NCBI RefSeq assembly: GCF_014696435.1
Contig: NZ_JACJQG010000005.1
Span: 124,001 to 188,000, forward strand
DNA length: 64,000 nt
Source: Calothrix anomala FACHB-343
GTDB taxonomy: Bacteria; Cyanobacteriota; Cyanobacteriia; Cyanobacteriales; Nostocaceae
Reading direction: 5' to 3'
Shown here piece after piece: positions 8,839 through 18,011 of the stretch; positions within the stretch are counted from its first letter, which is position 1; each line of letters opens with the position of its first letter. The notes below the pieces were generated by a model that was given only the letters and a program-made list of their open reading frames with translations, did not search any database and was not told the origin of the DNA. The translations under genes were made by a program, and so were the position numbers.

Positions 8839-8909
8839 GGGCATGGGGCATGGGGCATGGGGCATGGGGCATGGGGCAAAGACGCGATGAATCGCGTCTC
8901 TACAATTGT
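8839..8909. repeat. (GGGGCAT)n tract plus GACGCGAT palindrome
   Basis: Five GGGGCAT-type heptamers (8839-8878) abut an AAGACGCGATGAATCGCGTC palindrome (8879-8909) in the 3' space between the convergent glycosyltransferase and dnaX genes. Confidence 0.85.
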
Positions 8910-8972
8910 TGTCATTCGTCTCCCTTGTCCTCCTTGTCCTCCCTGTCCCCCTTCCCTTATCCTCCTTCCCTT

Positions 8973-10922
8973 CTATTCATCATCAAAATCTGATTCCTCA
9001 ATCACATCAGATTCAGCCACAGTATCGGCAAAACCCATACCATCATCGGATAAGCGGATGACTTGTCCTTGAAAAAATTCTGCTAATCTTTGGGCAGCGA
9101 TCGCAACTTCATCTGTTTCCCAATCATTAATAACTGTTGGTGCTACTGTTGGCGCTGGTTCTGGTGGCACAGTTTTGAAGCCATTGTTATTTTTAGCGGC
9201 TGGCTCAGTTTTTGCTGGTGCTGGTGCCGGTGGTGGCTGTACTGGCGCTGGTGCAGGCGGTGGCGTTTGTCTCTCGTAACTTGATGGCACTGGCTGCTTC
9301 ACAATCGTTGCGCCATTGTTATTTGCAACTTCTCGCTTGACTGACGTAGCAGTTCCCGGCGTGCCCACTTCGATACTGACTGTTACTTCCTTTTGGTAGG
9401 TTTGTTGGAAAGCTGCTGTAATTATTTGCAAGTCTGACTGTACTTTTTTATGCCATGCGGCTTTCACACCTACACGGGCGTAAACGCCATCAAATTCAAT
9501 CAGATGGCACATTTGCCTCAGCAATTCTCTTCTCGGTATCTGAGCAATATTATTGAGTACCTGCTGCCACATTTGCGTAAAATCCGCAGATGCCGTATCG
9601 ACAATTTCCTGTACGGATGATACTGGCGTAACAGATTCTACAGGCGGGGTCGCTGGCTTTGGTTCTGCTGCTGGTTGAGAATGAGCAATTCTGTCTGTAG
9701 TGGGTGATACAGTTGTCTTGATAGCAGAGATATTATTTGCTGGTAGGGAGACGGGAACAACTGGGGGCGATGAGGGTAATACTGCTGGTGTATTGATTCT
9801 TGGTGCTTGGTAAGTGGCTTGTACGGGAATATGAGCGCTGGGTAATAAGCCTAGTAATGTCACCTCTAACCACAAACGCGGCTGGGTAGTGTTTTTAATT
9901 TGAAATTCGGCTTCCCGTAAATGTTTCTGTCCTGTCAAAATAATGCTGATATCTAGCTTTTGGGCTAATGCAATCAATCCTTGCCAAGTTTGCTGAGTAC
10001 AAGCAATTAAATCTTGACGGTTAGGCGCAGTTTTCGCAATTAGTAAATCGCGGTAGGAAGCGGCGAGATTTTGCAAAATCGTCAGGGGTTCTCGCCCACT
10101 ATTGAGGATATTGCGGGTACAGTCGAGAACTGCTTCTGCATGATCTTGAGCGATCGCATCTAGCAACACTAATAAGTCTCGTTCGCTCACAGAACCGACT
10201 AAATCCCAAACTTTTTCTGGCGTGATTTCACCCGCTAATAGTCCTAATTGATCGAGTAGGCTTTCGGCGTCCCGTAATCCTCCCTGGGCAAGTTGCGCCA
10301 CTAAGGTGACAGCTTCTAGGTTAATGTTAATGTTTTCTTTGCTGGCGATCGCACTTAAATGCTTGACCATCGCCTCTAAATCTATGCGTCTAAAATCAAA
10401 CCTTTGACAGCGAGAAATAATAGTTGGCAATACTCGCTGGGGATCGGTTGTCGCCAAGACAAAGACTACGTGTTTAGGTGGTTCTTCTAGTGTCTTAAGT
10501 AACGCATTGAATGCCTGTGTACTGAGCATATGGCATTCGTCGATGGCGTAAACTTTGTAACGACACTGTACAGGGGCAAACTGGGCTTTTTCAATAATTT
10601 CCCGAATATTATCAACGCCAGTATTGCTGGCGGCGTCGATTTCAATCACATCTAAGGAATAGCCTTTAGTAATTCCCTGACAAACATCGCACAAACCACA
10701 AGGTTCTGCTGTTGGTTGGGGACTTTGAAGACAATTGAGCGATTTGGCGAGAATCCGGGCGCTAGAAGTTTTTCCTGTGCCTCTAGGGCCAGTAAATAGA
10801 TAAGCCGGGGCGATTTTCGCCGATCGAATCGCGTTAGTGAGGGTAGTAGCGATCGCCTCTTGTCCCACTAGTTCAGCAAAACTCTTTGGGCGATACTTGT
10901 GGTGCAGGGGTTCGTAAGACAT
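8973..10922 (-). CDS. dnaX: DNA polymerase III subunit gamma/tau (DnaX)
   Basis: The clamp-loader ATPase of the replicative polymerase, 649 residues. The N-terminus carries the family start (HHKYRPKSFAELVGQEA), Walker A (GPRGTGKTSSARIL, about 45-58), a zinc-binding cysteine cluster (CLQSPQPTAEPCGLCDVC), Walker B (VYAIDECHML) and sensor motif (LATTDPQRVLPTIISRCQR). AAA+ domain III follows, then a long Pro/Ala-rich linker (about 385-600) and an acidic C-terminus. No intein interrupts the P-loop, unlike DnaX of some cyanobacteria. The ATG start is clear. No sign was seen of the frameshift site that yields the short gamma form in E. coli. Confidence 0.95.
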   Translation of the reverse strand: MSYEPLHHKYRPKSFAELVGQEAIATTLTNAIRSAKIAPAYLFTGPRGTGKTSSARILAKSLNCLQSPQPTAEPCGLCDVCQGITKGYSLDVIEIDAASNTGVDNIREIIEKAQFAPVQCRYKVYAIDECHMLSTQAFNALLKTLEEPPKHVVFVLATTDPQRVLPTIISRCQRFDFRRIDLEAMVKHLSAIASKENININLEAVTLVAQLAQGGLRDAESLLDQLGLLAGEITPEKVWDLVGSVSERDLLVLLDAIAQDHAEAVLDCTRNILNSGREPLTILQNLAASYRDLLIAKTAPNRQDLIACTQQTWQGLIALAQKLDISIILTGQKHLREAEFQIKNTTQPRLWLEVTLLGLLPSAHIPVQATYQAPRINTPAVLPSSPPVVPVSLPANNISAIKTTVSPTTDRIAHSQPAAEPKPATPPVESVTPVSSVQEIVDTASADFTQMWQQVLNNIAQIPRRELLRQMCHLIEFDGVYARVGVKAAWHKKVQSDLQIITAAFQQTYQKEVTVSIEVGTPGTATSVKREVANNNGATIVKQPVPSSYERQTPPPAPAPVQPPPAPAPAKTEPAAKNNNGFKTVPPEPAPTVAPTVINDWETDEVAIAAQRLAEFFQGQVIRLSDDGMGFADTVAESDVIEESDFDDE

Positions 10923-11508
10923 AAAATTGCAGCACCCAGTCGAGTTTGGGCTTCTAAAATCAGGATATTTTGTGGTTTAAACGTGAGCTAGGGTGGTGAG
11001 GACAGCACAAAACTAGGGTTAACCAAATCTACTCTCTAGGAATATTCTTGCTTCTTCCCACGAGAGATTACTTTGGGAACCCAAATAATTGTTTCCAAAT
11101 CGGTGAACTACTGTTTAACAGTTAGTACAGTATTTTTATATTGGTAATTGTGACTCAGTTGTACGATTTTCAATTTGCTGCTTTCTTATAGCACTATTTC
11201 TGCCACATTTGTACATAACCCCAGGGGGCTTTAACTGTGGTCATAAATCAATTATATCAGACAAGGGCAAGCTTTAAAAGTTCCAGGGTTGTATATTATA
11301 CACTATTTTCTTTAAGTAGATGAATCAGCCTAAGTTTTTTTCTAGTGCTGTATATGTGGCGACATATCTGGTAAACTACCCAGATCCCAAATCTACTAGA
11401 GAGCATTCCTCAAGTTTGGGATTGTAGCCTAAGCAAGAGGAAGTTTTTCCGGAAAATTAAAGCTATAGTAAATTGCGATCGCTACAATCTTAGGGTAAAT
11501 CATACTCA
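10923..11508. other. Intergenic region with two hairpins
   Basis: Divergent promoters for dnaX and the 11509 gene should lie here. ATATGT (11352-11357) pairs with ACATAT (11362-11367), and ATCCCAAA (11384-11391) with TTTGGGAT (11415-11422). No gene was seen. Confidence 0.5.
11481..11490 (+). promoter_or_regulatory. Shared GCTACAATCT element upstream of the 11509 gene
   Basis: GCTACAATCT, containing a -10-like TACAAT, lies about 20 bases before the ATG. The identical decamer is 20-25 bases before the start of the next gene (12391-12400), so the duplication probably included the promoter or leader. No clear -35 was seen. Confidence 0.35.
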
Positions 11509-12204
11509 ATGGTGCGGCAGATGCTTAAGCGGCTAATTCAGTGGCTGAAAAATTTTTTTCAGAGCTTGTTTGGTGGGAAATCCAGCCGCTCTTCAGTTAG
11601 GAGAGATGTCCCCAAGGAACCACCACCACAACTAAGCGATACAGATCTCGAATTTCTATTCAACGAACTTTTAGAAGGAGTACATCAAGCAAAGGGTCAA
11701 GCATGGGCTATCAAGTGGTTACATAATATTGAACATCGCATCTCAACTCAACGCTGGGTTGAGTGGTTGCGCCAATTACAACAAAAATTACTCGCTGCTC
11801 CCACACCCAATAATGAATTAGCTTCGCGGTTAGTACAACTAGGCGATTTAGGCGTGGGTGAAGTGGGTGATGTCGCCTACGAAATTGGGATGGAACTGTT
11901 AACCCGTAACCAAGGCGAGCCAATTTGGGAATACGCCGGGGTAGATACTGTCAGTACTGCATCAGTTCCCGAAAGTGAACCAGTATCCAATATCCCAGAT
12001 ACAGGCGATAATTCTGCTGAGGGAGATTACCAAACAGTCACCTTAGAACAATTATTTATGATGATGCAGCAGGATGAAACCTTAGCCGAGCAAATAGCCG
12101 AACAGCTGGGACTGGAAACCAAAGATCCACAAGTGATTATTCAAGCATTGATTAATCAGTATCATGCTGCTAATCAAGAGGCAACAGAATACAGCGAATC
12201 TTAA
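11509..12204 (+). CDS. Stand-alone paralogue of the N-terminal domain of the adjacent TPR-CHAT protein
   Basis: A 231-residue protein of unknown function. Residues 1-25 can form a basic, aromatic amphipathic helix (QMLKRLIQWLKNFFQSLFGG), suggesting membrane contact. Residues 40-145 (for example LSDTDLEFLFNELLEGVHQA and NELASRLVQLGDLGVGEVGD) align along their length with the N-terminus of the protein encoded at 12421 (LTNADLELLFTQLLEGVQQA; HQLAARLIQLGELGIGRIGD). The C-terminus instead has its own helical segment (about 175-230). Tandem duplication followed by loss or gain of the rest is the simplest origin. The gene pair suggests that the two products act together. Confidence 0.75.
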   Translation: MVRQMLKRLIQWLKNFFQSLFGGKSSRSSVRRDVPKEPPPQLSDTDLEFLFNELLEGVHQAKGQAWAIKWLHNIEHRISTQRWVEWLRQLQQKLLAAPTPNNELASRLVQLGDLGVGEVGDVAYEIGMELLTRNQGEPIWEYAGVDTVSTASVPESEPVSNIPDTGDNSAEGDYQTVTLEQLFMMMQQDETLAEQIAEQLGLETKDPQVIIQALINQYHAANQEATEYSES

Positions 12205-12390
12205 CTTTGTAAATCAAAAGCAAAACAATATTGCCACTGCCAAGAATTCGCTGATATGCTCACCTCAGTTGAGGTAATAAATTACCTAACTGATTTCCAA
12301 TAACCGATCCGTAGATTACGCATTGCCCAACTTTTTTTCAAGTTAATAGTAGCTTTTTACGTAATTGACGATCTTTTTAACACAACGATG

Positions 12391-12400
12391 GCTACAATCT
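12391..12400 (+). promoter_or_regulatory. Shared GCTACAATCT element upstream of the 12421 gene
   Basis: Identical to the decamer at 11481-11490 and at almost the same distance from the start codon; it includes a -10-like TACAAT. Confidence 0.35.
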
Positions 12401-12420
12401 AGGTTAAACAAAATCCAAGA

Positions 12421-15400
12421 GTGTGTCAGATGCTCAGGCGTCTATTTCAGTGGCTTAAAAAGTTATTTCAGCAGCATCCTTTTAGCAGTCAGAAAGCTGG
12501 CTCTATAAATGCTGTCAGAGGTTACGGGTTGGCAAATAATGCACCACCCGAACTGACTAATGCGGATTTAGAACTGTTATTTACACAGTTGCTAGAAGGC
12601 GTGCAACAAGCAAGAGGTAGACAGTGGGCGCTGAAGTACCTGGAACGCATGGAACATCGCATTCCTGATGAGCGCTGGATAGATTGGCTATTGAGCTTTG
12701 GTGAAAGATTATTAAATTCACCTGCACCTAACCATCAGTTAGCAGCACGACTGATTCAGCTAGGTGAATTGGGAATTGGGAGAATCGGTGACCTTGCTTA
12801 TGACATTGGTCTGAGCCTCTTAAAGCGCAACTCAGCTACAGAGTATGAAGAGATTGAAGAGCCAGATCGACATCAGCATAGAGCAATGGACAGCAGTAGA
12901 CCAGAAAATAACCACTTAAACTCTCCAGGTCAAGAATTAATCCGGAACTTGGGCGATCGCTTGTGGGATTATGACGACGATGAGACGGAAATTCTCCCCA
13001 TCCCGGAAATGAATACCGTTGAGGAAACCTGGACAGGTAACTTTGGAGAAGTTGTCTGGGAATATCAAGCAGAAGATGTAGAAATCCCCAGACACCCAAC
13101 TCTGCTCGATCCAGGTGATGATGATGAAATCGCTAACTTATTCGATTTGTTCTCTGAGCCAGACGCACCAGAGAATGAACCTACCACGCCAATTACTAAC
13201 CTTAATCCCGCTAAACCAGAATCAAGACAGACTCCGCCTCCAGAAGCAGCTAAACAAAATCCCCCAAGACAAGAATCAAGACAGACTCCGCCTCCAGAAG
13301 TAGCCAAACAAAATCCCCCAAGACAAGAATCGAGACAGACACCGCCTCCAGAAGTAGTCAAACAAAATCCCCCAAGACAAGAATCAAGACAGACACCGCC
13401 TCCAGAAGTAGCCAAACAAAATCCGCCTACACCAGAACCCAGCCATACCCAAGCTAGGGACAACAACGGCTTAACGCCACCGCCAGAAACCCCCAGCCAA
13501 CCACCAGAAACCGGGACATGGGATACATCCTTAACCAAATTAGAACCCAGCGTAGCCCAAGCCTTTGATGAATTGTTAGTCAGATTGGATCAAAGTACTT
13601 CTTTAGTCCAAGAACTAGCTTCAGAACTAGCAATTCAACGGCAAAATTCCCAAATCATTCCCCAGCCCAAAATCGACCGCGCCCAAGCTTGGTTTTACCA
13701 AGGTCTTCAGCAAGCCAGAACGGGAGATTTAGCCGGGGCGATCGCTTCTTACAACGCCGCTATTGAAATTAAACCCGATGCTTACGAATATTGGTTTAAT
13801 CGGGCTTTGACATTGTTTCATTTAGAAAACTTTACCGAAGCGATCGCATCCTACGATCGCGCCATTGAACTCAAGCCTGATTTCCACAAAGCTTGGTACA
13901 ATCGCGGGGGAATTCTCGGTGAATTAGGAGACTTTGCAGCAGCTGTCACTTCCTTTGAGCAAGTCATCGCCCTGAAGCCAGATTTCCCCGAAGCTTGGTC
14001 TAGTCGGGGTTTAGCACTAATGAAATTAGGGCAATTATGGGAAGCGATCGCGAGTTACGACCAAGCTCTAGTATTACAACCACTAGATCCAGAAAACTGG
14101 TATTACCGGGGTATCGCCTTGGGTGTAAGCGAGCAATATCAAGAAGCGATCGCCTCTTATGATAAAGCCTTAGAAATTGAACCCAATTATTATGAAGTCT
14201 GGATTGACCGGGGCGTAGTCCTGTTTAATTTAGGACAATGGTCAGAAGCGATCGCTTCTTGGGATAAAGCACTGTCAATTCATGCTGATTTTTATCTGGC
14301 TTGGTATAACCGCGGCGTAGCTTTAGATAATTTAGGTCGTCGTGAAGAAGCCATCGATTCCTATCGCAAAGCGATCGCCATTAAACCAGACTTCCATGTA
14401 GCTTGGTATAACCAGGCCGTAGCCTTATTTTATTTAGAAAAATATACCGAAGCGATCGCTTCCTATGACAGCGCTTTACAAATTAAAGCTGACTATTGGG
14501 AAGCTTGGATTGGACGCGGAACAGCCGCCGGTCATATTAGTAATCCTGATGCATTATCTGGTTTATTTACTAACATCACCGCCAAAAATTCTGCTTTAAA
14601 ACAAAGTGGTTATGAAGGTAAATTAGCTAGCTACGAAGCCGGGTTGAAATATGTTCGTCCCGATACTCATCCCGAAGGTTGGGGAAGATTGCACTTAGCG
14701 ATGGCTAATAGTCACTACGATCAGGGTAAGAAACATTCACCCACCCGCAGTTATTGGCAAAAAGCTGTAGCTGAATATAATCAAGCCCTATTAACCCTCA
14801 CCAGCGAAGACTTTCCCCAATTACATTTAGAAGTTTTACAATACCTCACCAAAACTTTAGTTGGTTTAGGACAAACAGCACAAGCCCAAGAATTTCTGCA
14901 ATATGGTAGCGAGTTATTACAACAGTTAGTCAGCGATCCCATCCGTCCCGATGACAGTAAAAAACAGCTAGCTTTAAAATTCGCCGGCTTGAGACAATTA
15001 ATTGTTGATTTAGCTGTAGATTACGGCGACTTAATCGAAGCCTGGGAAATTGCCGAACAAGGCAAAAATGCTTGTTTAAATTGGCAGCTTGCAGGTTGGC
15101 AAAACCAGATTGATGTCCTTAGCTATCCTCAAGTTCAGCAACTACTCAATCCCCAAACAGCAATTATTTACTGGCATATTAGCCCAACCGCCTTACATAC
15201 ATTTGTCCTCAAAGATCAGGCTCCGTCACCTATCCTCATATTTACCCCCATGCAAGATGCAGGGGTATTTAGCTTAGGTAAAACCCCAATGCGGCTGCAT
15301 GAAGTTCCCCTTCCCGAAGCTGTCAGACGTTTCCTCGCCTTTGAATCTTGGTTAGAAGACTGGAATCAACAATATCAGGAATATTGTAGCCATACTGCCG

Positions 15401-16401
15401 ACAAACAAAATCAAAGCAACCATTCCTGGCGGATGGATATGGGACAAAGGCTATTAGCATTACAAGATATCCTGAATATCTCTAGTATTATTCAGGAACT
15501 TGAAGGTATTAGCCATCTAATTTTGATTCCCCACCGCGATTTACAAAAATTGCCTCTCCATGTACTGTTTGAAAATCCGGCTCTCTCACCAGAATTATTG
15601 AATATACAGGCGAATTTTACTATTAGCTATTTACCTAGCGTCTACACGGGATTAATCGGCAAATCGGCAAATATTGGTGATAAACATACGCAACTATTCC
15701 TCAGCGTCGAAAATCCCCACAGCACCGATTATCCGCCCCTCAAATTTGCCAAACTACAAGCCGAAATTGTTAGCCAAATGTTCCCCAATTCTCACCGAAT
15801 TCAAGGCGGACAAGCTAATAAAAATAACGTTCAGAATGCCTTAGAAGATGAATATAATATCTTTCATTTTACTGGTTCAATAATTCACAATGGTAGCGAA
15901 CCAAAAAAATCAGAATTGGCGTTAACAGATGCCGATAAACTGACTTTAGAAGAAATCTATCAACAATCTTTAGTCAGTTACAATTTAGTTAACTTATCAG
16001 CTTGTGAAACTATCAATAATCACAATCATTCAATTAATAGCGAATATGTGAGTTTGGTCAATGCTTTTCTAAGCGGTGGAGCCTCCCAAGTTATTAGTAC
16101 ACTTTGGACTGTAGAATCAATTGCCAATGATTTAGCCATTATCGAATTTTATCGCCGACTACAACCGAATAAATCAGCCGCTACTACCTTAGCTGAAGTC
16201 ACAGCTTGGTTACGAGAACTCACAGCCAGAGAATTAACTCAATGGTACGAAGATTTACTAAATAATTTACATCCCGAAGATTTAAGAATTAGAACGCATG
16301 TAGCCACACAAATGTATAGAAGCAGTAAACTTCCCCCAGAACAAAAGCTATATTCCCATCCTTATTACTGGGCTGCATTCACAATCACAGGTAGGTCATA
16401 A
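12421..16401 (+). CDS. Large TPR-CHAT protein (caspase/separase-like fold, catalytic His apparently lost)
   Basis: A 1326-residue multidomain protein. Order: amphipathic N-terminal helix and paralogous domain (1-140), acidic linker, Pro-rich region with four 18-residue repeats built on ESRQTPPPEV (about 267-340), about eight TPRs (about 425-710), a helical segment, then a C-terminal CHAT domain (about 950-1326). CHAT proteases use a His-Cys dyad. The Cys is present at about 1195 (LVNLSACETI), but the motif normally ending in His-Gly reads FHFTGSIIHNG, with Ser at about 1153. The domain may therefore be inactive, or use the His three residues later. It starts with GTG. TPR-CHAT proteins of other systems are proteases activated by a partner; the neighbour at 11509 is a candidate partner. 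Confidence 0.85.
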   Translation: MCQMLRRLFQWLKKLFQQHPFSSQKAGSINAVRGYGLANNAPPELTNADLELLFTQLLEGVQQARGRQWALKYLERMEHRIPDERWIDWLLSFGERLLNSPAPNHQLAARLIQLGELGIGRIGDLAYDIGLSLLKRNSATEYEEIEEPDRHQHRAMDSSRPENNHLNSPGQELIRNLGDRLWDYDDDETEILPIPEMNTVEETWTGNFGEVVWEYQAEDVEIPRHPTLLDPGDDDEIANLFDLFSEPDAPENEPTTPITNLNPAKPESRQTPPPEAAKQNPPRQESRQTPPPEVAKQNPPRQESRQTPPPEVVKQNPPRQESRQTPPPEVAKQNPPTPEPSHTQARDNNGLTPPPETPSQPPETGTWDTSLTKLEPSVAQAFDELLVRLDQSTSLVQELASELAIQRQNSQIIPQPKIDRAQAWFYQGLQQARTGDLAGAIASYNAAIEIKPDAYEYWFNRALTLFHLENFTEAIASYDRAIELKPDFHKAWYNRGGILGELGDFAAAVTSFEQVIALKPDFPEAWSSRGLALMKLGQLWEAIASYDQALVLQPLDPENWYYRGIALGVSEQYQEAIASYDKALEIEPNYYEVWIDRGVVLFNLGQWSEAIASWDKALSIHADFYLAWYNRGVALDNLGRREEAIDSYRKAIAIKPDFHVAWYNQAVALFYLEKYTEAIASYDSALQIKADYWEAWIGRGTAAGHISNPDALSGLFTNITAKNSALKQSGYEGKLASYEAGLKYVRPDTHPEGWGRLHLAMANSHYDQGKKHSPTRSYWQKAVAEYNQALLTLTSEDFPQLHLEVLQYLTKTLVGLGQTAQAQEFLQYGSELLQQLVSDPIRPDDSKKQLALKFAGLRQLIVDLAVDYGDLIEAWEIAEQGKNACLNWQLAGWQNQIDVLSYPQVQQLLNPQTAIIYWHISPTALHTFVLKDQAPSPILIFTPMQDAGVFSLGKTPMRLHEVPLPEAVRRFLAFESWLEDWNQQYQEYCSHTADKQNQSNHSWRMDMGQRLLALQDILNISSIIQELEGISHLILIPHRDLQKLPLHVLFENPALSPELLNIQANFTISYLPSVYTGLIGKSANIGDKHTQLFLSVENPHSTDYPPLKFAKLQAEIVSQMFPNSHRIQGGQANKNNVQNALEDEYNIFHFTGSIIHNGSEPKKSELALTDADKLTLEEIYQQSLVSYNLVNLSACETINNHNHSINSEYVSLVNAFLSGGASQVISTLWTVESIANDLAIIEFYRRLQPNKSAATTLAEVTAWLRELTARELTQWYEDLLNNLHPEDLRIRTHVATQMYRSSKLPPEQKLYSHPYYWAAFTITGRS
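13219..13440 (+). repeat. Four in-frame 54-bp repeats encoding a Pro-rich linker
   Basis: Tandem 54-base units (13219, 13273, 13327, 13381), nearly identical in DNA, encode ESRQTPPPEVAKQNPPRQ. Near-identity of the DNA indicates recent expansion, so the copy number is probably variable between strains. Confidence 0.9.
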
Positions 16402-16439
16402 TTAACCACCTACACCAATAATTTATCAACTAAGGACAA

Positions 16440-16472
16440 ATGACAAATGACTAATGACAAATGACTAATGAC
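16440..16472. repeat. (TGACAAA)n heptamer tract at the HxlR gene start
   Basis: Alternating TGACAAA/TGACTAA units run right up to, and provide, the first in-frame ATG of the HxlR gene. Confidence 0.8.
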
Positions 16473-16478
16473 AAAACT

Positions 16479-16832
16479 ATGGAACCGAAAGCAGACAACG
16501 ATACCAGATTAACCTGCGAAGTAGAAATTACATTAGAAATAATTGGTGGACGCTGGAAAGTATTAATTATTCGAGAATTAATGGCAGGGGTAAAACGCTT
16601 TGGCGAATTGCAACGGGCTTTGCCAGGAATTACGCAAAAGATGCTAACTCAGCAACTCAGGGAAATGGAAGATGATGGCATAATTCATCGTGAAGTTTAC
16701 CCCCAAATCCCTCCCAAAGTAGAATATTCACTCACGCCTTTAGGGCAAAGCCTACAGCCAATTCTCAATGCAATGCATGAATGGGCTGTGAAAAATTTTT
16801 CGCAAATCCCTCGCCATCGAATTAATGAATAG
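16479..16832 (+). CDS. HxlR-family winged-helix transcriptional regulator
   Basis: A small MarR-superfamily DNA-binding regulator of 117 residues. Family features are [60 protein letters not shown] and [16 protein letters not shown]. The single Cys in the N-terminal CEVE is at the position where several HxlR proteins sense electrophiles or redox state. An in-frame ATG at 16461 falls inside a heptamer repeat tract and would add only repeat-encoded residues (MTNDKT), so ATG 16479 is preferred. It sits 60-80 bases after the CHAT gene and upstream of the peptide genes, and could control either; this is inference. Confidence 0.88.
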   Translation: MEPKADNDTRLTCEVEITLEIIGGRWKVLIIRELMAGVKRFGELQRALPGITQKMLTQQLREMEDDGIIHREVYPQIPPKVEYSLTPLGQSLQPILNAMHEWAVKNFSQIPRHRINE

Positions 16833-17205
16833 TATTTAATAATAGTAGTTATTAATTAACCGGATTTTATTTATAAAAATTAATTAAAGAAATCAATATT
16901 TTTTATCAAAAAATATTGCCTAACATGCTATTGATGATAAATTCACTGAAAAAGCTTACTAAAGAAATACCGTTAATTCTGCTAAATACCTAAATTTATC
17001 ATTATTTATTTGGCTTGGGTGAAAAATTATAGATATTCAGAAATATGTATCTTAAGTAAATATACTGTTTTCTAATATATTTTTTATTAAATTTCTGATT
17101 AATATTAAATTTGCAGCAAGAAACTATCAGAAATATTGCCAACTACTCAAAATGTGGTTAACTTAGCATTGTTCAAATATATATATTGAGTTCATCGCAT
17201 CACAC
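16833..17205. other. AT-rich intergenic region before the peptide genes
   Basis: About 370 very AT-rich bases, presumably the promoter region of the first double-glycine peptide gene. No clear operator or hairpin was seen. Confidence 0.5.
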
Positions 17206-17397
17206 ATGAAAAGCAAGCTCTCAAAAAATCAGACAGTAATACAGCAAAACAACAGCAAAGTTATCGACTTATCAGACTTGAATGAATTAACTAACCAAGA
17301 AGCTGAAATGATTACAGGTGGTTCCTACCCTCCTAGCGGTACTGGTGGAACTGGTAGTGGTTCTGGTACCTGGTTTGAGGGAAATCAAGCATCATAA
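17206..17397 (+). CDS. Double-glycine leader peptide 1 (bacteriocin/RiPP-like precursor)
   Basis: A 63-residue precursor. The 39-residue leader ends in LTNQEAEMITGG, matching the ComC/bacteriocin-type double-glycine leader cut by C39 peptidase transporters. The predicted 24-residue product is Gly/Ser/Thr-rich (SYPPSGTGGTGSGSG, then TWFEGNQAS). It has no Cys, so disulfide or lanthionine bridges are impossible. It is the first of three such genes within 1 kb. No C39 transporter or modifying enzyme is encoded in this window, so export would depend on a machine elsewhere. Confidence 0.7.
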   Translation: MKSKLSKNQTVIQQNNSKVIDLSDLNELTNQEAEMITGGSYPPSGTGGTGSGSGTWFEGNQAS

Positions 17398-17514
17398 AAC
17401 TATCAGCTTTAATTGCAGTAAACAACTTGGTCATCTATTAATGTTGAGTCTAGAGAATTAGCGATGGTTATTTGATAACAACGCTCCTATTTTCTTGGCA
17501 GAGAAAATTGGGAA

Positions 17515-17802
17515 ATGAATGTAGACACAAAAAGGCTTCCCGAAATGAACATGGAAATGCGAAAAAATAATCTGACAACAGCTAACCAAAATAGCAAAAT
17601 TGCAAATTTATTAGACAACCTCAGCGAGCAAGAACTGGAATTAGTTGTAGGAGGTACAGATAATTTGACTACTAGCATTACTATAAACATTTTTTTAGAA
17701 GGAGATAAACCGGAAATACCTCAAAAAGCTTGGAATAATGGTAATGGAGGAGGTTCTGGAGGTTCTGGTGGAGGAGGTTCTGGAGGTTCTGGTGGCTGGT
17801 AG
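17515..17802 (+). CDS. Double-glycine leader peptide 2, Gly/Ser-rich product
   Basis: A 95-residue precursor. The 47-residue leader ends LSEQELELVVGG. The predicted 48-residue product starts with a hydrophobic strand (TDNLTTSITINIFLEGD) and ends in a nearly pure Gly/Ser tail closing with Trp (GNGGGSGGSGGGGSGGSGGW). The tail is encoded by short imperfect repeats of ggaggttct. ATG 17515 is used; later in-frame Met codons (11, 13, 15) exist. The leader motif closely matches that of its two neighbours, which supports a shared processing route. Confidence 0.7.
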   Translation: MNVDTKRLPEMNMEMRKNNLTTANQNSKIANLLDNLSEQELELVVGGTDNLTTSITINIFLEGDKPEIPQKAWNNGNGGGSGGSGGGGSGGSGGW

Positions 17803-17855
17803 TTTTTCTGATAGTTCAAATGTCAGATGAGTAAGTCGGTAATTACACCAAAGTA

Positions 17856-17920
17856 TTTACTTTACTTAAATAGGCTGGAACCCCTTACCAATGAAAAATG
17901 AAATCCCTAACTAGTTATCT
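17856..17920. repeat. Dispersed CTTAAATAGGCTG repeat (copy 1)
   Basis: Same family as 28601-28690 and, inverted, 31578-31672 and 36920-36985. The consensus runs CTTAAATAGGCTG, CCCTTACCAATGAC, variable TGACAAA units, then CCCTAGCCAGTAT. Confidence 0.55.
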
Positions 17921-18011
17921 TTAAATGCAGCGTCATACTGAGATAATTTGTAATTTTAAAAATGCTTGGCTAGAGTAACAATTAACGTTTTTGAATTTAA
18001 AGAATAAACAA

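Noticed and set aside
8857-9072. Plus-strand frame across the dnaX 3' end
   Set aside because: Half repeat-derived and half shadow of dnaX.
8973-10922. Intein in dnaX
   Set aside because: Checked because some cyanobacterial dnaX genes carry one; the P-loop and following motifs are continuous at normal spacing.
13065-13538. Minus-strand frame encoding a repetitive Gly/Cys-rich protein
   Set aside because: It is the antisense reading of the Pro-rich repeats of the CHAT gene; periodicity comes from the DNA repeats.
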